Made by a program: the position numbers and the translations under genes. DNA of 46,661 nucleotides from Tenacibaculum sp. (GTDB lineage: Bacteria > Bacteroidota > Bacteroidia > Flavobacteriales > Flavobacteriaceae): positions 1 to 46,661 of the forward strand of contig JAHDHE010000007.1 in the NCBI GenBank assembly GCA_020631475.1, in the 5' to 3' direction. Position 1 is the stretch's first letter, and each line of letters opens with the position of its first letter. Positions 24,783 to 34,785 of the stretch are shown here, piece after piece. Below the pieces are notes generated by a model that worked only from the letters and a program-made list of their open reading frames with translations, had not been told where the DNA came from and ran no database searches.

Positions 24783-25250
24783 GTGATAAATTTAATTGGA
24801 ACATACGAGTGTAAGGTGGATGCTAAAGGGAGGTTGATGATGTCATCGGCTTTCAAGAAGCAGTTATCTTCTGTGTTGCAAGATGGTTTTGTGATTAAAA
24901 GGTCTGTTTTTCAGTCTTGTTTGGAGTTGTATCCGATGCAAGAATGGAGTTTGATGATGGGTAAAATCAATAAATTAAATCGATTTGTAAAGAAGAATAA
25001 TGATTTTATCAGAAGGTTTACGGCGGGTGTAAAAATGGTTGAAATGGATGCTTCTGGTAGAGTTTTAATCCCGAAAGATTTATGTCAGTTCGCAGGAATA
25101 GAAAAGCAAGTTGTGCTTTCTTCTGTGGGGAGTATTATTGAAATTTGGGATAAGGATAAGTATGAAAAAGTAATTGATGATACTGTTGTTGATTTTGCTG
25201 ATTTAGCAGAAGAGGTGATGGGTAATATAGGTGTAGATGAATTATCATAG
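24783..25250 (+). CDS. mraZ: Transcriptional regulator MraZ
   Basis: 155 aa from the GTG at 24783; the N-terminus MINLIGTYECKVDAKGR is the expected family start. Two SpoVT/AbrB-like halves carry the DxxxR signatures DAKGR (about 13-17) and DASGR (about 87-91). It forms a ring-shaped oligomer that binds repeats before its own gene and represses the dcw operon; the matching boxes lie at 24714-24740. It overlaps rsmH by 14 nt. Confidence 0.95.
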   Translation: MINLIGTYECKVDAKGRLMMSSAFKKQLSSVLQDGFVIKRSVFQSCLELYPMQEWSLMMGKINKLNRFVKKNNDFIRRFTAGVKMVEMDASGRVLIPKDLCQFAGIEKQVVLSSVGSIIEIWDKDKYEKVIDDTVVDFADLAEEVMGNIGVDELS

Positions 25251-26133
25251 TCCAGTTTTATTAAAGGAGAGTGTTGATGCGCTTAATATAAAAGAAGATG
25301 GTGTGTATGTGGATGTGACTTTTGGTGGTGGCGGTCATTCGCGAGAAATATTAAGTAGGTTGGGTGAAAACGGACGCTTGTTTGCTTTTGATCAAGATCC
25401 GGATGCGCAACAAAATAAAATTGATGATGATCGTTTTGTGTTAATCGGAGAGAATTTTCGGTTCATATCAAGGTTTTTACGTTTTTACGGTGTAAAGAAA
25501 GTGGATGGTGTTTTGGCAGATTTAGGAGTTTCATCTCATCAATTCGATGAAGCAGAAAGAGGTTTTTCAACTCGATTTGATGCTGATTTAGATATGAGGA
25601 TGGATCAAAAATCCGATTTGTCTGCGAAAAAAATCATCAATAAATATGAAGAAAAGGATTTGGCTGATGTGTTGTTTTTGTACGGAGAGTTGAGAAATGC
25701 TCGTGCACTAGCAAAAACAATAGTGGATGCAAGGGTTGAAGAAGAGATAGAAACAAGTTTTCAGTTAAAAGAAGTGTTGCAAAGACATCTTCCAAAAGCA
25801 AAAGAACATAAAATATTAGCGCAAATATTTCAAGCGGTAAGAATAGAGGTGAATCAAGAGTTGGAGGTGTTGAAAGAGTTTTTAGAGCAGATGCCAAAGT
25901 TGTTGAATGATGAGGGGAGATTAAGTATTATTTCGTATCACTCATTAGAAGATAGATTAGTAAAAAGATTTATAAGAACAGGTTTATTTGTTGGGGAGCC
26001 TGAAAAAGATTTTTATGGAAATATTAGTGTTCCTATGCAAAAAGTAGGAAAAATGATTGTGCCAACAAAAGAAGAAATTAAAGTAAATAATAGAGCGCGA
26101 AGTGCTAAGCTTAGAATAGCAACATTAAAATAA
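25237..26133 (+). CDS. rsmH: 16S rRNA m4C1402 methyltransferase RsmH (MraW)
   Basis: 298 aa, standard length. SAM-binding motif DVTFGGGGHS (about 27-36), FDQDPDA, the motif GVLADLGVSSHQFD (about 92-105), RMDQ and the end NNRARSAKLR are visible. It N4-methylates C1402 of 16S rRNA. It is the second gene of the dcw cluster, overlapping mraZ by 14 nt and the FtsL-like gene by 1 nt. Confidence 0.97.
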   Translation: MNYHSPVLLKESVDALNIKEDGVYVDVTFGGGGHSREILSRLGENGRLFAFDQDPDAQQNKIDDDRFVLIGENFRFISRFLRFYGVKKVDGVLADLGVSSHQFDEAERGFSTRFDADLDMRMDQKSDLSAKKIINKYEEKDLADVLFLYGELRNARALAKTIVDARVEEEIETSFQLKEVLQRHLPKAKEHKILAQIFQAVRIEVNQELEVLKEFLEQMPKLLNDEGRLSIISYHSLEDRLVKRFIRTGLFVGEPEKDFYGNISVPMQKVGKMIVPTKEEIKVNNRARSAKLRIATLK

Positions 26134-26462
26134 TGTCGAAAGTTAAAAGAAATGTTTACGATATTTTACGTGGAAGCTTTTTAACTGATGAAAGCTCTTT
26201 TAAAAACTGGCGGATATTAATTTTTGTAGTGATTCTGCTGTTAATTATGATCTCGAGTTCTCATAGTGCAGATGCTAAAGCGGTTAAAATCTCTAAGCTG
26301 AATAAAGAAATAAGAGAATTACGTGCTGAAGATATTGATACAAGTACAAAGTTGATGCGAATGAAATTAGAAAGTAATATTCGCGATAAAGTAAAAGAAA
26401 AAGGCTTGTCTACTGCAAAGACACCACCAAGTAAAATAAAAGTAACATATAATAAAGAATAA
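26133..26462 (+). CDS. ftsL: FtsL-like division protein
   Basis: 109 aa. One membrane helix (about 27-43, ILIFVVILLLIMI) is preceded by a basic cytoplasmic tail and followed by a periplasmic coiled coil (about 50-90). This fits FtsL of the FtsQBL complex; sequence identity in this family is low, so the call rests on topology and position between rsmH and the PBP gene. It overlaps rsmH by 1 nt. Confidence 0.8.
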   Translation: MSKVKRNVYDILRGSFLTDESSFKNWRILIFVVILLLIMISSSHSADAKAVKISKLNKEIRELRAEDIDTSTKLMRMKLESNIRDKVKEKGLSTAKTPPSKIKVTYNKE

Positions 26463-26465
26463 AAA

Positions 26466-28478
26466 ATGATAGTTAAAAAAGGTATATTAAATAAGCTCTA
26501 TGTGATTGCTGTTTTAATGATGCTTTTTTTTGTAGTTATTGTTTTTAGAGTCTTTAAACTGCAATATATAGAAGGTGATAAGTACAGAGAGCTTTCCTTA
26601 GAGAAAACAGTAAAAAACGATACAATTTTTGCCAATAGAGGTAATGTGTTTGCTGCAGATGGTAATTTACTAGCAACGTCAATGTCTAAATATACCATCC
26701 GAATGGATGTAGAAGCTGTAAATTCAGAAGTGTTTGAAAAAAACATAAGAGCACTTTCAGAATCATTGTCAAATTTATTAGGTAAGCCTGCAAGGTATTA
26801 TCAAAGAAGATTGCGAGAAGCAAAAAAACGTAAAAATCGTTATTTGTTAATTGCACGTAATGTAGGTTATAATGATTATGTAAGAATGAAAAGCTTTCCT
26901 ATATTTAAACTAGGTGTTTATAGAGGAGGTTTTATTGCGGAGCATAAAACTGTACGTGTACATCCGATAGGAAAGATTGCTGAAAGAACAATAGGTTACG
27001 ATAACCATAGAGGTGGAGCAGGAATCGAAGGTGCTTTTGCCGAATATATGCAAGGAGAAAATGGTTGGCGTTTAAAACAGCGAATAGCTAAAGGACAATG
27101 GAAACCTATTAATGATGTAAATGAAAAAGAACCAGTCGATGGTAGTGATGTAATAACTACGATTGATGTGAACGTTCAAGACATTACACATCATGCATTA
27201 TTAAGGCAATTAGAATATTTTGAAGCAGATCATGGTTGTGCTGTGGTTATGGAAGTAGAAACTGGAGAGATAAAAGCAATTTCTAATTTAGGTAGAACTT
27301 CAAAAGGGAAATATTACGAGAAAAGAAATTATGCTGTTTGGGAAAGCCACGAACCAGGATCAACATTTAAGTTGGCTAGTTTAATGGTGGCTTTAGAAGA
27401 TAAAGTAGCGGATACTTCTGATGTGGTGGATTGTGAAAAGGGTAAAATATTTATTAATAATCGTAAGGTAGAAGATAGTAAACAAGGAGGATTTGGTAAA
27501 ATATCATTAGCACGAGTTTTCGAAGTGTCTTCAAATGTTGGAATTGTAAAAACAATTCAAAAATATTATGATAAAAATCCAAAGAAATTTACAAATAGGA
27601 TAAAATCATTTGGTTTAGATCAGTTAACAGAAGTGAAAATAATGGGAGAAGGAAAACCATATATTCCAAATCCTAACGAAAAAAGTTGGAGTCCGATTTC
27701 TTTAGAATGGATGGCTTGGGGATATGGAGTTTCTTTAACACCATTGCAAACATTAGCTTTTTACAATGCGGTGGCTAATGACGGAAAATTAGTAAAGCCA
27801 TTTTTTGTTAAAGAATTAAGAATTGGCGGTAAAGTAGAAAAAAGTTTTACAACAGAAGTTTTAAAAGAAAAAATTGCATCACAAACCACTTTAAATAAAG
27901 TTAGAAAAGTGATGGAGAATGTTGTTAAAAAAGGAACCGCAAGTAATGTGTACTCGCCAAATTTTTCAATGGCAGGAAAAACAGGTACCGCTAAAAAGTG
28001 GATTCCGAAGCATAAAGATGAAAACGGAAAAACCGTTTATGGTCATTATTCAAATAAAGAATATGTAGCTTCTTTTGCTGGTTTTTTTCCTGCAAAGAAT
28101 CCAAAATATTCATGTATCGTAGTTATTCATAGTCCGAAAAAAGAAAAAGGATATTATGGGGCTACAGTTGCAGCTCCTGTATTTAAAGAAATTGCTCAAA
28201 AAATTTACACTACAAACCCAATCGACAATCAGTTAGTATCTGATAAAATTGAATACGCTAGTCTTGATAAGAAGTATCAGGATTATTATCAAAAACTAAG
28301 AAAATATAAAACCATTATGCCAAAAGTTTTAGGAATGAGTGGTATGGATGCTATTTCGTTACTAGAAAACATGGGGCTAAAAGTGAAGTTTTCAGGAATG
28401 GGTAAAGTAACTGAACAATCTATAAATAACGGAATGAAGGTTAAAAAAGGATCAACTGTTTATTTAAAATTATCATAA
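26466..28478 (+). CDS. ftsI: Division transpeptidase (FtsI/PBP3 class B) with PASTA domain
   Basis: 670 aa. N-terminal anchor (about 10-30), then the PBP dimer domain and the transpeptidase domain with S299-T-F-K302 (active Ser), S355-S-N357 and K505-T-G507. Residues about 615-670 form one PASTA domain (MPKVLGMSGMDAISLLENMG to the end), which is SpoVD-like and standard for Bacteroidota. It cross-links septal peptidoglycan with FtsW. Only 3 nt separate it from the FtsL-like gene, and murE follows immediately. Confidence 0.96.
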   Translation: MIVKKGILNKLYVIAVLMMLFFVVIVFRVFKLQYIEGDKYRELSLEKTVKNDTIFANRGNVFAADGNLLATSMSKYTIRMDVEAVNSEVFEKNIRALSESLSNLLGKPARYYQRRLREAKKRKNRYLLIARNVGYNDYVRMKSFPIFKLGVYRGGFIAEHKTVRVHPIGKIAERTIGYDNHRGGAGIEGAFAEYMQGENGWRLKQRIAKGQWKPINDVNEKEPVDGSDVITTIDVNVQDITHHALLRQLEYFEADHGCAVVMEVETGEIKAISNLGRTSKGKYYEKRNYAVWESHEPGSTFKLASLMVALEDKVADTSDVVDCEKGKIFINNRKVEDSKQGGFGKISLARVFEVSSNVGIVKTIQKYYDKNPKKFTNRIKSFGLDQLTEVKIMGEGKPYIPNPNEKSWSPISLEWMAWGYGVSLTPLQTLAFYNAVANDGKLVKPFFVKELRIGGKVEKSFTTEVLKEKIASQTTLNKVRKVMENVVKKGTASNVYSPNFSMAGKTGTAKKWIPKHKDENGKTVYGHYSNKEYVASFAGFFPAKNPKYSCIVVIHSPKKEKGYYGATVAAPVFKEIAQKIYTTNPIDNQLVSDKIEYASLDKKYQDYYQKLRKYKTIMPKVLGMSGMDAISLLENMGLKVKFSGMGKVTEQSINNGMKVKKGSTVYLKLS

Positions 28479-29945
28479 TTGAAAAATTTAAAAGACATAT
28501 TGTATAAGGTTTCTGTAAATGCTGTTTATGGGAATACTAATGTTGATGTTAATACTATTCAATTTGATAGTAGACAGGTTCAGAAAAACGATGTTTTCGT
28601 TGCTCAAAAAGGTGTAACTGTTAATGGCCATCTATTTATTGATAAAGCATTGTCATTGGGAGCTTCAGTGATAATTTGTGAGGAGCTTCCATCAGAGTTA
28701 AAACAAGAAATCACCTACATTCAAGTAGCGAATTCTAATATTGCTTTAGCAATAATGTCGGCAAATTTTTACGATAATCCATCAAAAGACTTGCAACTTG
28801 TTGGAGTTACTGGTACAAATGGAAAAACAACTATTGCAACATTATTGTATCAGTTGTTTAAAAAGGCTGGTTATAAAGTAGGGTTATTATCTACAGTAAA
28901 GATAATGGTTGATGAAACTGAGTACGAAGCTACGCATACAACTCCGAATTCTTTGATGATAAATCAGTATTTATCTAAAATGATAAATGAAGGAGTTGAG
29001 TATTGTTTTATGGAGGTAAGTTCTCATGGAATTCATCAAAAACGAACAGAAGGTTTAAGTTTTGTAGGTGGTGTTTTTACAAATTTATCACACGATCATT
29101 TAGATTATCATGAAACTTTTGCAGAGTATCGCGATGTTAAAAAATCATTTTTCGATTCGTTGCCAAAACCAGCATTTGCATTAGTAAATATCGATGATAA
29201 AAACGGTCAGATAATGTTACAAAATACCAAAGCAAATAAGCAAACTTATGCTTTAAAAACTTTGGGAGATTTTAAAGCAAAAGTTTTAGAAAAACGTTTT
29301 TCAGGAACCTTATTAACGATCAATAATGTTGAGGTTTGGACAAAATTAATAGGAGAATTTAACGCGTCTAATTTATTAGCAATTTACGGAGTAGCAGAAT
29401 TATTAGGTCTCGAAAAGTTAGAAATTCTTAGGGTTATTAGTGAGTTAGAAAGTGTAAGTGGTCGTTTCGAATATACAATTTCAAATGATGGAGTCACGGC
29501 TATAGTAGATTATGCACATACACCTGATGCACTTAAAAATGTATTGCAAACCATTAATGATATCCGAACAGGAAACGAAAATGTGATAACCGTAGTTGGT
29601 TGTGGTGGAGATAGAGATAAAACCAAGCGCCCAAAAATGGCAAACATCGCTTCGTTGTTAAGTAGTCAAGCAATTTTTACATCCGATAACCCAAGAACAG
29701 AAGATGCTCAGGTTATTGTTGATGAAATGGAAGTTGGTGTTGCTGCAGAGAATTACAAAAAAACACTATCAATTTTAGATAGAAGACAAGCAATAAAAAC
29801 GGCGTGTAAGCTAGCTAAAACAGGAGATATAATACTAATTGCAGGAAAAGGACATGAAAATTATCAAGAAATAAATGGTGTAAAACATCATTTCGATGAT
29901 TTAGAGGAAGTAAAGAATTGTTTTAATCAACTAAAAAACTCTTAA
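28479..29945 (+). CDS. murE: UDP-MurNAc-L-Ala-D-Glu:meso-DAP ligase MurE
   Basis: 488 aa, starting at a TTG directly after the PBP stop codon. It adds the third residue to the muropeptide. The ATP loop GVTGTNGKTT (about 108-117), the HTTPNS substrate segment and the DNPR motif (in TSDNPRTED, about 406-414) are visible; DNPR indicates meso-diaminopimelate rather than lysine. It is cytoplasmic. Confidence 0.97.
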   Translation: MKNLKDILYKVSVNAVYGNTNVDVNTIQFDSRQVQKNDVFVAQKGVTVNGHLFIDKALSLGASVIICEELPSELKQEITYIQVANSNIALAIMSANFYDNPSKDLQLVGVTGTNGKTTIATLLYQLFKKAGYKVGLLSTVKIMVDETEYEATHTTPNSLMINQYLSKMINEGVEYCFMEVSSHGIHQKRTEGLSFVGGVFTNLSHDHLDYHETFAEYRDVKKSFFDSLPKPAFALVNIDDKNGQIMLQNTKANKQTYALKTLGDFKAKVLEKRFSGTLLTINNVEVWTKLIGEFNASNLLAIYGVAELLGLEKLEILRVISELESVSGRFEYTISNDGVTAIVDYAHTPDALKNVLQTINDIRTGNENVITVVGCGGDRDKTKRPKMANIASLLSSQAIFTSDNPRTEDAQVIVDEMEVGVAAENYKKTLSILDRRQAIKTACKLAKTGDIILIAGKGHENYQEINGVKHHFDDLEEVKNCFNQLKNS

Positions 29946-29948
29946 AGA

Positions 29949-31175
29949 ATGCTGTATTATTTATTTCAATATTTAGAAAGTGAATTTAATCTTACCGGAG
30001 CAAGTGTATTTCAGTTCATTACATTTCGTTCTGCAGCAGCGTTTATTTTATCGTTATTAATTTCAACAATTTTCGGTAAAAGAATCATTGATTTTTTAAG
30101 AAAACAGCAAGTTGGTGAAACGGTTAGAGATTTAGGATTAGCTGGTCAAGTGCAAAAAGCAGGAACTCCAACAATGGGAGGAGTCATAATCATTTTAGCA
30201 ACTTTAATTCCTGTATTGTTGTTAGCAAGGTTAGAAAATATATACATCATTATTTTATTAATCACCACAGTTTGGATGGGGTTAATTGGTTTTACTGATG
30301 ATTATATAAAAGTATTTAAAAAAGATAAAGCAGGATTAAAAGGTAAATTCAAGGTTCTCGGTCAAGTTGGTTTAGGAATTATAGTGGGGTCAATGTTATA
30401 TTTTAATCCGGATGTAACAATTAAAGAGCAATTGCCTAAAAACGAACAAATTGTTCAGGTAGATGGAAAAAAGAAAGTTTTTGGAGATGCTCATAAATCA
30501 ACAAAAACAACAGTGCCTTTTTTAAAGAATAATGAGTTAGATTATGCAAAAGCGTTTAGCTTTTTAGGTGATGGTTATGAAAAATACGGTTGGATTGTTT
30601 TCATTTTCGTAGTTGTTTTTATAGTGACAGGAGTTTCAAATGGAGCAAATTTAACTGATGGAATAGATGGTTTAGCAGCAGGTTCTTCAGCAATAATGGT
30701 AATAACCTTAGCAGTTTTTGCATGGGTTTCTGGTAACATCATTTTTGCAGATTACCTAGATGTTATGTATATACCAAAATCTGGAGAAATGACAGTTTTT
30801 ATTCTGGCATTTGCCGGAGCTTTAATAGGTTTTTTATGGTATAATACTTATCCAGCGCAAGTGTTTATGGGGGATACGGGTAGTTTAACTATCGGTGGAA
30901 TTATTGCGGTTATCGCAATTGCAATTCGTAAAGAGTTATTGTTGCCAATTTTAGCAGGAATTTTTGTGATAGAAAACTTATCAGTAATAATTCAAGTTTC
31001 GTGGTTTAAATACACTAAAAAGAAATTCGGAGAAGGAAGACGTGTGTTTAAAATGTCGCCATTGCATCATCATTATCAAAAATTAGATTATCACGAAAGC
31101 AAAATTGTAACTCGTTTTTGGATTGTTGGAATTTTACTAGCAGTATTTACAATCGTAACATTAAAGTTAAGATAA
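29949..31175 (+). CDS. mraY: Phospho-MurNAc-pentapeptide transferase MraY
   Basis: 408 aa, longer than the usual 320-360 because of an extra loop of about 50 residues (about 155-205, with [14 protein letters not shown]) characteristic of Bacteroidota. About ten membrane helices. Motifs are GTPTMGG (about 72-78), GFTDDYIK with the catalytic Asp pair, [10 protein letters not shown] and FMGDTGSL, plus the His-rich PLHHHYQ. It makes lipid I at the inner membrane. Confidence 0.97.
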   Translation: MLYYLFQYLESEFNLTGASVFQFITFRSAAAFILSLLISTIFGKRIIDFLRKQQVGETVRDLGLAGQVQKAGTPTMGGVIIILATLIPVLLLARLENIYIIILLITTVWMGLIGFTDDYIKVFKKDKAGLKGKFKVLGQVGLGIIVGSMLYFNPDVTIKEQLPKNEQIVQVDGKKKVFGDAHKSTKTTVPFLKNNELDYAKAFSFLGDGYEKYGWIVFIFVVVFIVTGVSNGANLTDGIDGLAAGSSAIMVITLAVFAWVSGNIIFADYLDVMYIPKSGEMTVFILAFAGALIGFLWYNTYPAQVFMGDTGSLTIGGIIAVIAIAIRKELLLPILAGIFVIENLSVIIQVSWFKYTKKKFGEGRRVFKMSPLHHHYQKLDYHESKIVTRFWIVGILLAVFTIVTLKLR

Positions 31176-32510
31176 ATGAAAAATCTGGTTGTTTTAGGAG
31201 GTGGAGAAAGCGGTGTTGGTACAGCTATTTTAGGAAAACAAAAAGGGTTTAATGTTTTTGTTTCTGATAAAGGAGTAATTACAGATAAATATAAAAAAGT
31301 TCTTTTAAAAAAAGAGATTCAGTTCGAAGAAAACAATCACTCAGAAGAGAAAATTTTCTCAGCTGATGTCGTAATGAAAAGCCCTGGTATTCCAGATAAA
31401 GTACCTTTAATTCAGAAGTTAATTGCTAAAGGAATTAAGGTGGTTTCAGAAATAGAGTTTGCAAGTGAATATACAGATGCAAATATTGTTGGAATCACTG
31501 GCTCGAATGGAAAAACAACCACTACAATGTTGGCTCACTATATATTAAAAAGAGCAGGTTTTAATGTTGGTGTTGGTGGAAATATTGGTGATAGTTTTGC
31601 GAAACAAGTAGCAGGAAATAGTTATGAAAATTATGTATTAGAATTAAGTAGTTTTCAGTTAGATGGAATAGAAAAATTTAATTCACATATAGCGATAATT
31701 ACAAATATTACACCCGATCATTTAGATAGATATGAGTATGATTTTGATAAATATATAGCATCAAAATTTAGAATAGTAAAAAATCAAACAGAAAATGATT
31801 TTTTAATCTATGATGCAGATGATGAGGCAATACAAGATTGGTTAAGTAAAAATAAAATTAAATCAAAATTAGTTCCTTTTTCTATTGAAAAAGAATTGGA
31901 ATACGGAGCTTTTTTAAGAGAAGGAAATATAATAATGAAATTAAAAACTGAAGATATACTAATGAATGTTTCTGAACTAACATTACAAGGAAAGCATAAT
32001 ACTAAAAATGCAATGGCAGCTTCTTTAGCGGCAAGATTATTAAAAGCACGAAAAGAAACAATTGCAGAAAGTTTATCAGATTTTGAAGGGGTTGAACATC
32101 GATTAGAAAATGTTCAAAAGATAAACGGAGTACAGTATATTAACGATAGTAAAGCAACCAATGTAAATGCTGCTTTTTATGCGTTAGAATGTATGGATAA
32201 TCCAACGGTTTGGATTGTAGGAGGTGTAGATAAAGGGAATGATTATAGCGATTTAATGTCTTTAGTAAGAGAAAAAGTGAAAGCTATTGTTTGTTTAGGG
32301 TTAGATAACCAAAAAATAATAGACACTTTTGGTAACGTAGTAGATGTTTTAGTTGAGACGGCAGGAGCAGAAGAGGCTGTAAAAGTGGCTCACAAAATTT
32401 CGAAGAAAGGAGATACAGTTTTATTGTCGCCAGCTTGTGCAAGCTTCGATTTGTTTGATAGTTATGAAGATAGAGGGAATAAGTTTAAACAAGCGGTAAA
32501 GAATTTATAA
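31176..32510 (+). CDS. murD: UDP-MurNAc-L-Ala:D-Glu ligase MurD
   Basis: 444 aa. GGGESG near the N-terminus (UDP-binding), the ATP loop GITGSNGKTTT (about 106-116), NITPDHLDRY and the central HRLE followed by NDSKATN are all typical. It adds D-Glu to UDP-MurNAc-Ala in the cytoplasm. It starts directly after the mraY stop codon. Confidence 0.97.
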   Translation: MKNLVVLGGGESGVGTAILGKQKGFNVFVSDKGVITDKYKKVLLKKEIQFEENNHSEEKIFSADVVMKSPGIPDKVPLIQKLIAKGIKVVSEIEFASEYTDANIVGITGSNGKTTTTMLAHYILKRAGFNVGVGGNIGDSFAKQVAGNSYENYVLELSSFQLDGIEKFNSHIAIITNITPDHLDRYEYDFDKYIASKFRIVKNQTENDFLIYDADDEAIQDWLSKNKIKSKLVPFSIEKELEYGAFLREGNIIMKLKTEDILMNVSELTLQGKHNTKNAMAASLAARLLKARKETIAESLSDFEGVEHRLENVQKINGVQYINDSKATNVNAAFYALECMDNPTVWIVGGVDKGNDYSDLMSLVREKVKAIVCLGLDNQKIIDTFGNVVDVLVETAGAEEAVKVAHKISKKGDTVLLSPACASFDLFDSYEDRGNKFKQAVKNL

Positions 32511-32519
32511 GAATTAAGA

Positions 32520-33710
32520 ATGAAAACCATTTTTCAACATATAAAAGGAGATAAAGCTATATGGGCTATTGTTACCATGCTAGCAATATTTTCTTTTATG
32601 CCAATTTATAGCGCAAGTACAAATTTGGTATATGTGGTTGGTAATGGTTCTACCTTGGGGCATTTAATAAAACATATCGTTTTATTGTTAACGGGTTTCG
32701 CTGTGATTTATGGAGTTCACAAAATTCCGTATAGATATTTTAGTGGAGGGTCTGTTTTAATGTTACCTGTAGTAATATTGCTTTTAATAGTCACATTAGC
32801 ACAAGGAACAACTATTGGTGGTGCTAACGCAAGTCGTTGGATTCGAATACCGTTTGTTGGTATTGGTTTTCAAACATCAACATTAGCAGGATTGGTATTG
32901 ATGGTTTATGTAGCAAGATATTTAGCAAAGAGCAAAGAAAAAGTAATAGAATTTAAAGAGAGTTTAATAAACCTTTGGTTGCCAGTTGGTTTGGTTTTAG
33001 TGTTGATATTACCTGCAAACTTCTCAACAACTGCAATTATCTTTTTTATGGTGTTAATGTTGAGTTTTATGGGCGGATACCCTCTAAAATTCATAGGTTA
33101 TATTTTAGCGATTGGGCTTTTTGCTTTTCTGTTTTTTATTTTGGCAGCAAAGGCTTTTCCAGATGCAATGCCAAACCGTGTAAATACTTGGAAAAGTAGA
33201 ATAGAAAACTTTTCAAAATCAGACGGAAAAGAAGACTATCAAGTAGAAAAAGCAAAAATAGCTATAGCTACAGGAGGACTTGTTGGTAAAGGTCCTGGTA
33301 AAAGTGTACAGAAGAATTTTTTACCACAATCTTCATCAGATTTTATCTACGCAATTATTGTTGAAGAGTATGGGTTTGTAGGAGCATTGGTCGTGGTATT
33401 TATATATTTTTTATTGCTCTTTAGAATTTTAATAACAGCAAAAAAAGCAACTACCATTTTTGCAACTTTGTTAGTAATTGGTGTAGGAGTGCCTATTGTT
33501 TTTCAAGCGATGATTAACATGGCAGTTGCGGTAAATATTTTACCAGTAACAGGGCAAACACTTCCGTTAATTAGTAGTGGAGGTACTTCAATCTGGATGA
33601 CGTGTTTCGCATTAGGAATGATTTTAAGTGTAAGTGCTTCTAAGAACGAAACTGAAGAAACAATTTTAGATGATAATCCTTTAGATATTTTACATGAAAC
33701 AATCGATTAA
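32520..33710 (+). CDS. ftsW: Septal peptidoglycan glycosyltransferase FtsW
   Basis: 396 aa SEDS protein with about ten membrane helices. [24 protein letters not shown]-type [14 protein letters not shown] in the large loop, and the end segment [18 protein letters not shown] are typical. It polymerises glycan strands at the septum with the class B PBP encoded upstream. Its 3' end overlaps murG by 17 nt. Confidence 0.96.
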   Translation: MKTIFQHIKGDKAIWAIVTMLAIFSFMPIYSASTNLVYVVGNGSTLGHLIKHIVLLLTGFAVIYGVHKIPYRYFSGGSVLMLPVVILLLIVTLAQGTTIGGANASRWIRIPFVGIGFQTSTLAGLVLMVYVARYLAKSKEKVIEFKESLINLWLPVGLVLVLILPANFSTTAIIFFMVLMLSFMGGYPLKFIGYILAIGLFAFLFFILAAKAFPDAMPNRVNTWKSRIENFSKSDGKEDYQVEKAKIAIATGGLVGKGPGKSVQKNFLPQSSSDFIYAIIVEEYGFVGALVVVFIYFLLLFRILITAKKATTIFATLLVIGVGVPIVFQAMINMAVAVNILPVTGQTLPLISSGGTSIWMTCFALGMILSVSASKNETEETILDDNPLDILHETID

Positions 33711-34785
33711 TGTTATTATAAGCGGAGGAGGAACAGGTGGTCATATTTATCCTGCTATAGCGATAGCGAACGAAATTAAAGTTCGTTATCCGGAAGCGAA
33801 TATTTTATTCGTAGGAGCTAAGGATAAAATGGAGATGGAAAAGGTGCCACAAGCAGGTTATGATATAAAAGGATTGTGGATTTCAGGGATTCAAAGAAAG
33901 CTAACGTTTAAAAATATAATGTTTCCTTTTAAGATGATTAGTAGTTTGTGGAACGCGAATAAAATCATTAATAAATTTAAACCAGATGTAGCTATTGGTA
34001 CAGGTGGTTTTGCAAGCGGACCAACTTTAATGATGGCAAATAAAAAAGGGATACCAACATTAGTACAAGAGCAAAATTCATATCCTGGAATTACGAATAA
34101 ATTGTTGAGTAAAAAAGCAGGTAAAATTTGTGTTGCCTATGATAATTTAGAACGTTTTTTTCCTCAAGATAGAATTATAAAAACTGGAAATCCTGTTCGT
34201 CAAGATTTATTATTTATTCACACGAAAGTAGAAGAAGGAAAAGTTTTTTTTAAGTTAGATAAAAAGAAAAAAACAATACTAATTATTGGAGGTAGCTTGG
34301 GTGCTAGAAAAATAAATCAGTTAATAGAGGCTAATTTAAATTTTTTTAAAGAACAAGATGTTCAGTTGATTTGGCAATGTGGTAAGTTGTATTTCGATGA
34401 GTATAAAAAATACAATGAATTAGAAAATGTGCAAGTTTATCAATTCTTAAACAGAATGGATTTGGCTTATGCAGCTGCAGATTTTATAGTTTCAAGAGCA
34501 GGGGCAAGTTCGGTGTCAGAATTATGCATTGTGGGTAAACCAACAATTTTTATTCCATCACCTAATGTGGCTGAAGATCATCAAACAAAAAATGCAAAAT
34601 CAATAGCTGAAAAACATGGGGCGATTATTGTAAAAGAATCAGAATTAGATACTTTTCCAATTGTGGTCGAAACCTTATTAAAAGATAAAGGAAAGCAGCA
34701 AAGTTTAAGTGAAAATATTAATGAGTTAGCATTACCAAATGCAACAAGTGATATTGTTAACGAGATAGAAAAATTAATTAGTTAG
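33694..34785 (+). CDS. murG: Lipid II synthase MurG
   Basis: 363 aa GT28 glycosyltransferase. [11 protein letters not shown] (about 9-19) binds the lipid and UDP-sugar phosphate, GGFASGP and EQNSYPG follow, and IIGGSLGA and [11 protein letters not shown] plus EDHQTKNA are in the C-terminal domain. It transfers GlcNAc to lipid I on the inner face of the membrane. It overlaps ftsW by 17 nt and murC by 1 nt. Confidence 0.97.
   Translation: MKQSINVIISGGGTGGHIYPAIAIANEIKVRYPEANILFVGAKDKMEMEKVPQAGYDIKGLWISGIQRKLTFKNIMFPFKMISSLWNANKIINKFKPDVAIGTGGFASGPTLMMANKKGIPTLVQEQNSYPGITNKLLSKKAGKICVAYDNLERFFPQDRIIKTGNPVRQDLLFIHTKVEEGKVFFKLDKKKKTILIIGGSLGARKINQLIEANLNFFKEQDVQLIWQCGKLYFDEYKKYNELENVQVYQFLNRMDLAYAAADFIVSRAGASSVSELCIVGKPTIFIPSPNVAEDHQTKNAKSIAEKHGAIIVKESELDTFPIVVETLLKDKGKQQSLSENINELALPNATSDIVNEIEKLIS

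Noticed and set aside
25637-25897. Minus-strand frame within rsmH
   Set aside because: Lies opposite a clearly functional methyltransferase gene and has low-complexity Leu-rich composition.
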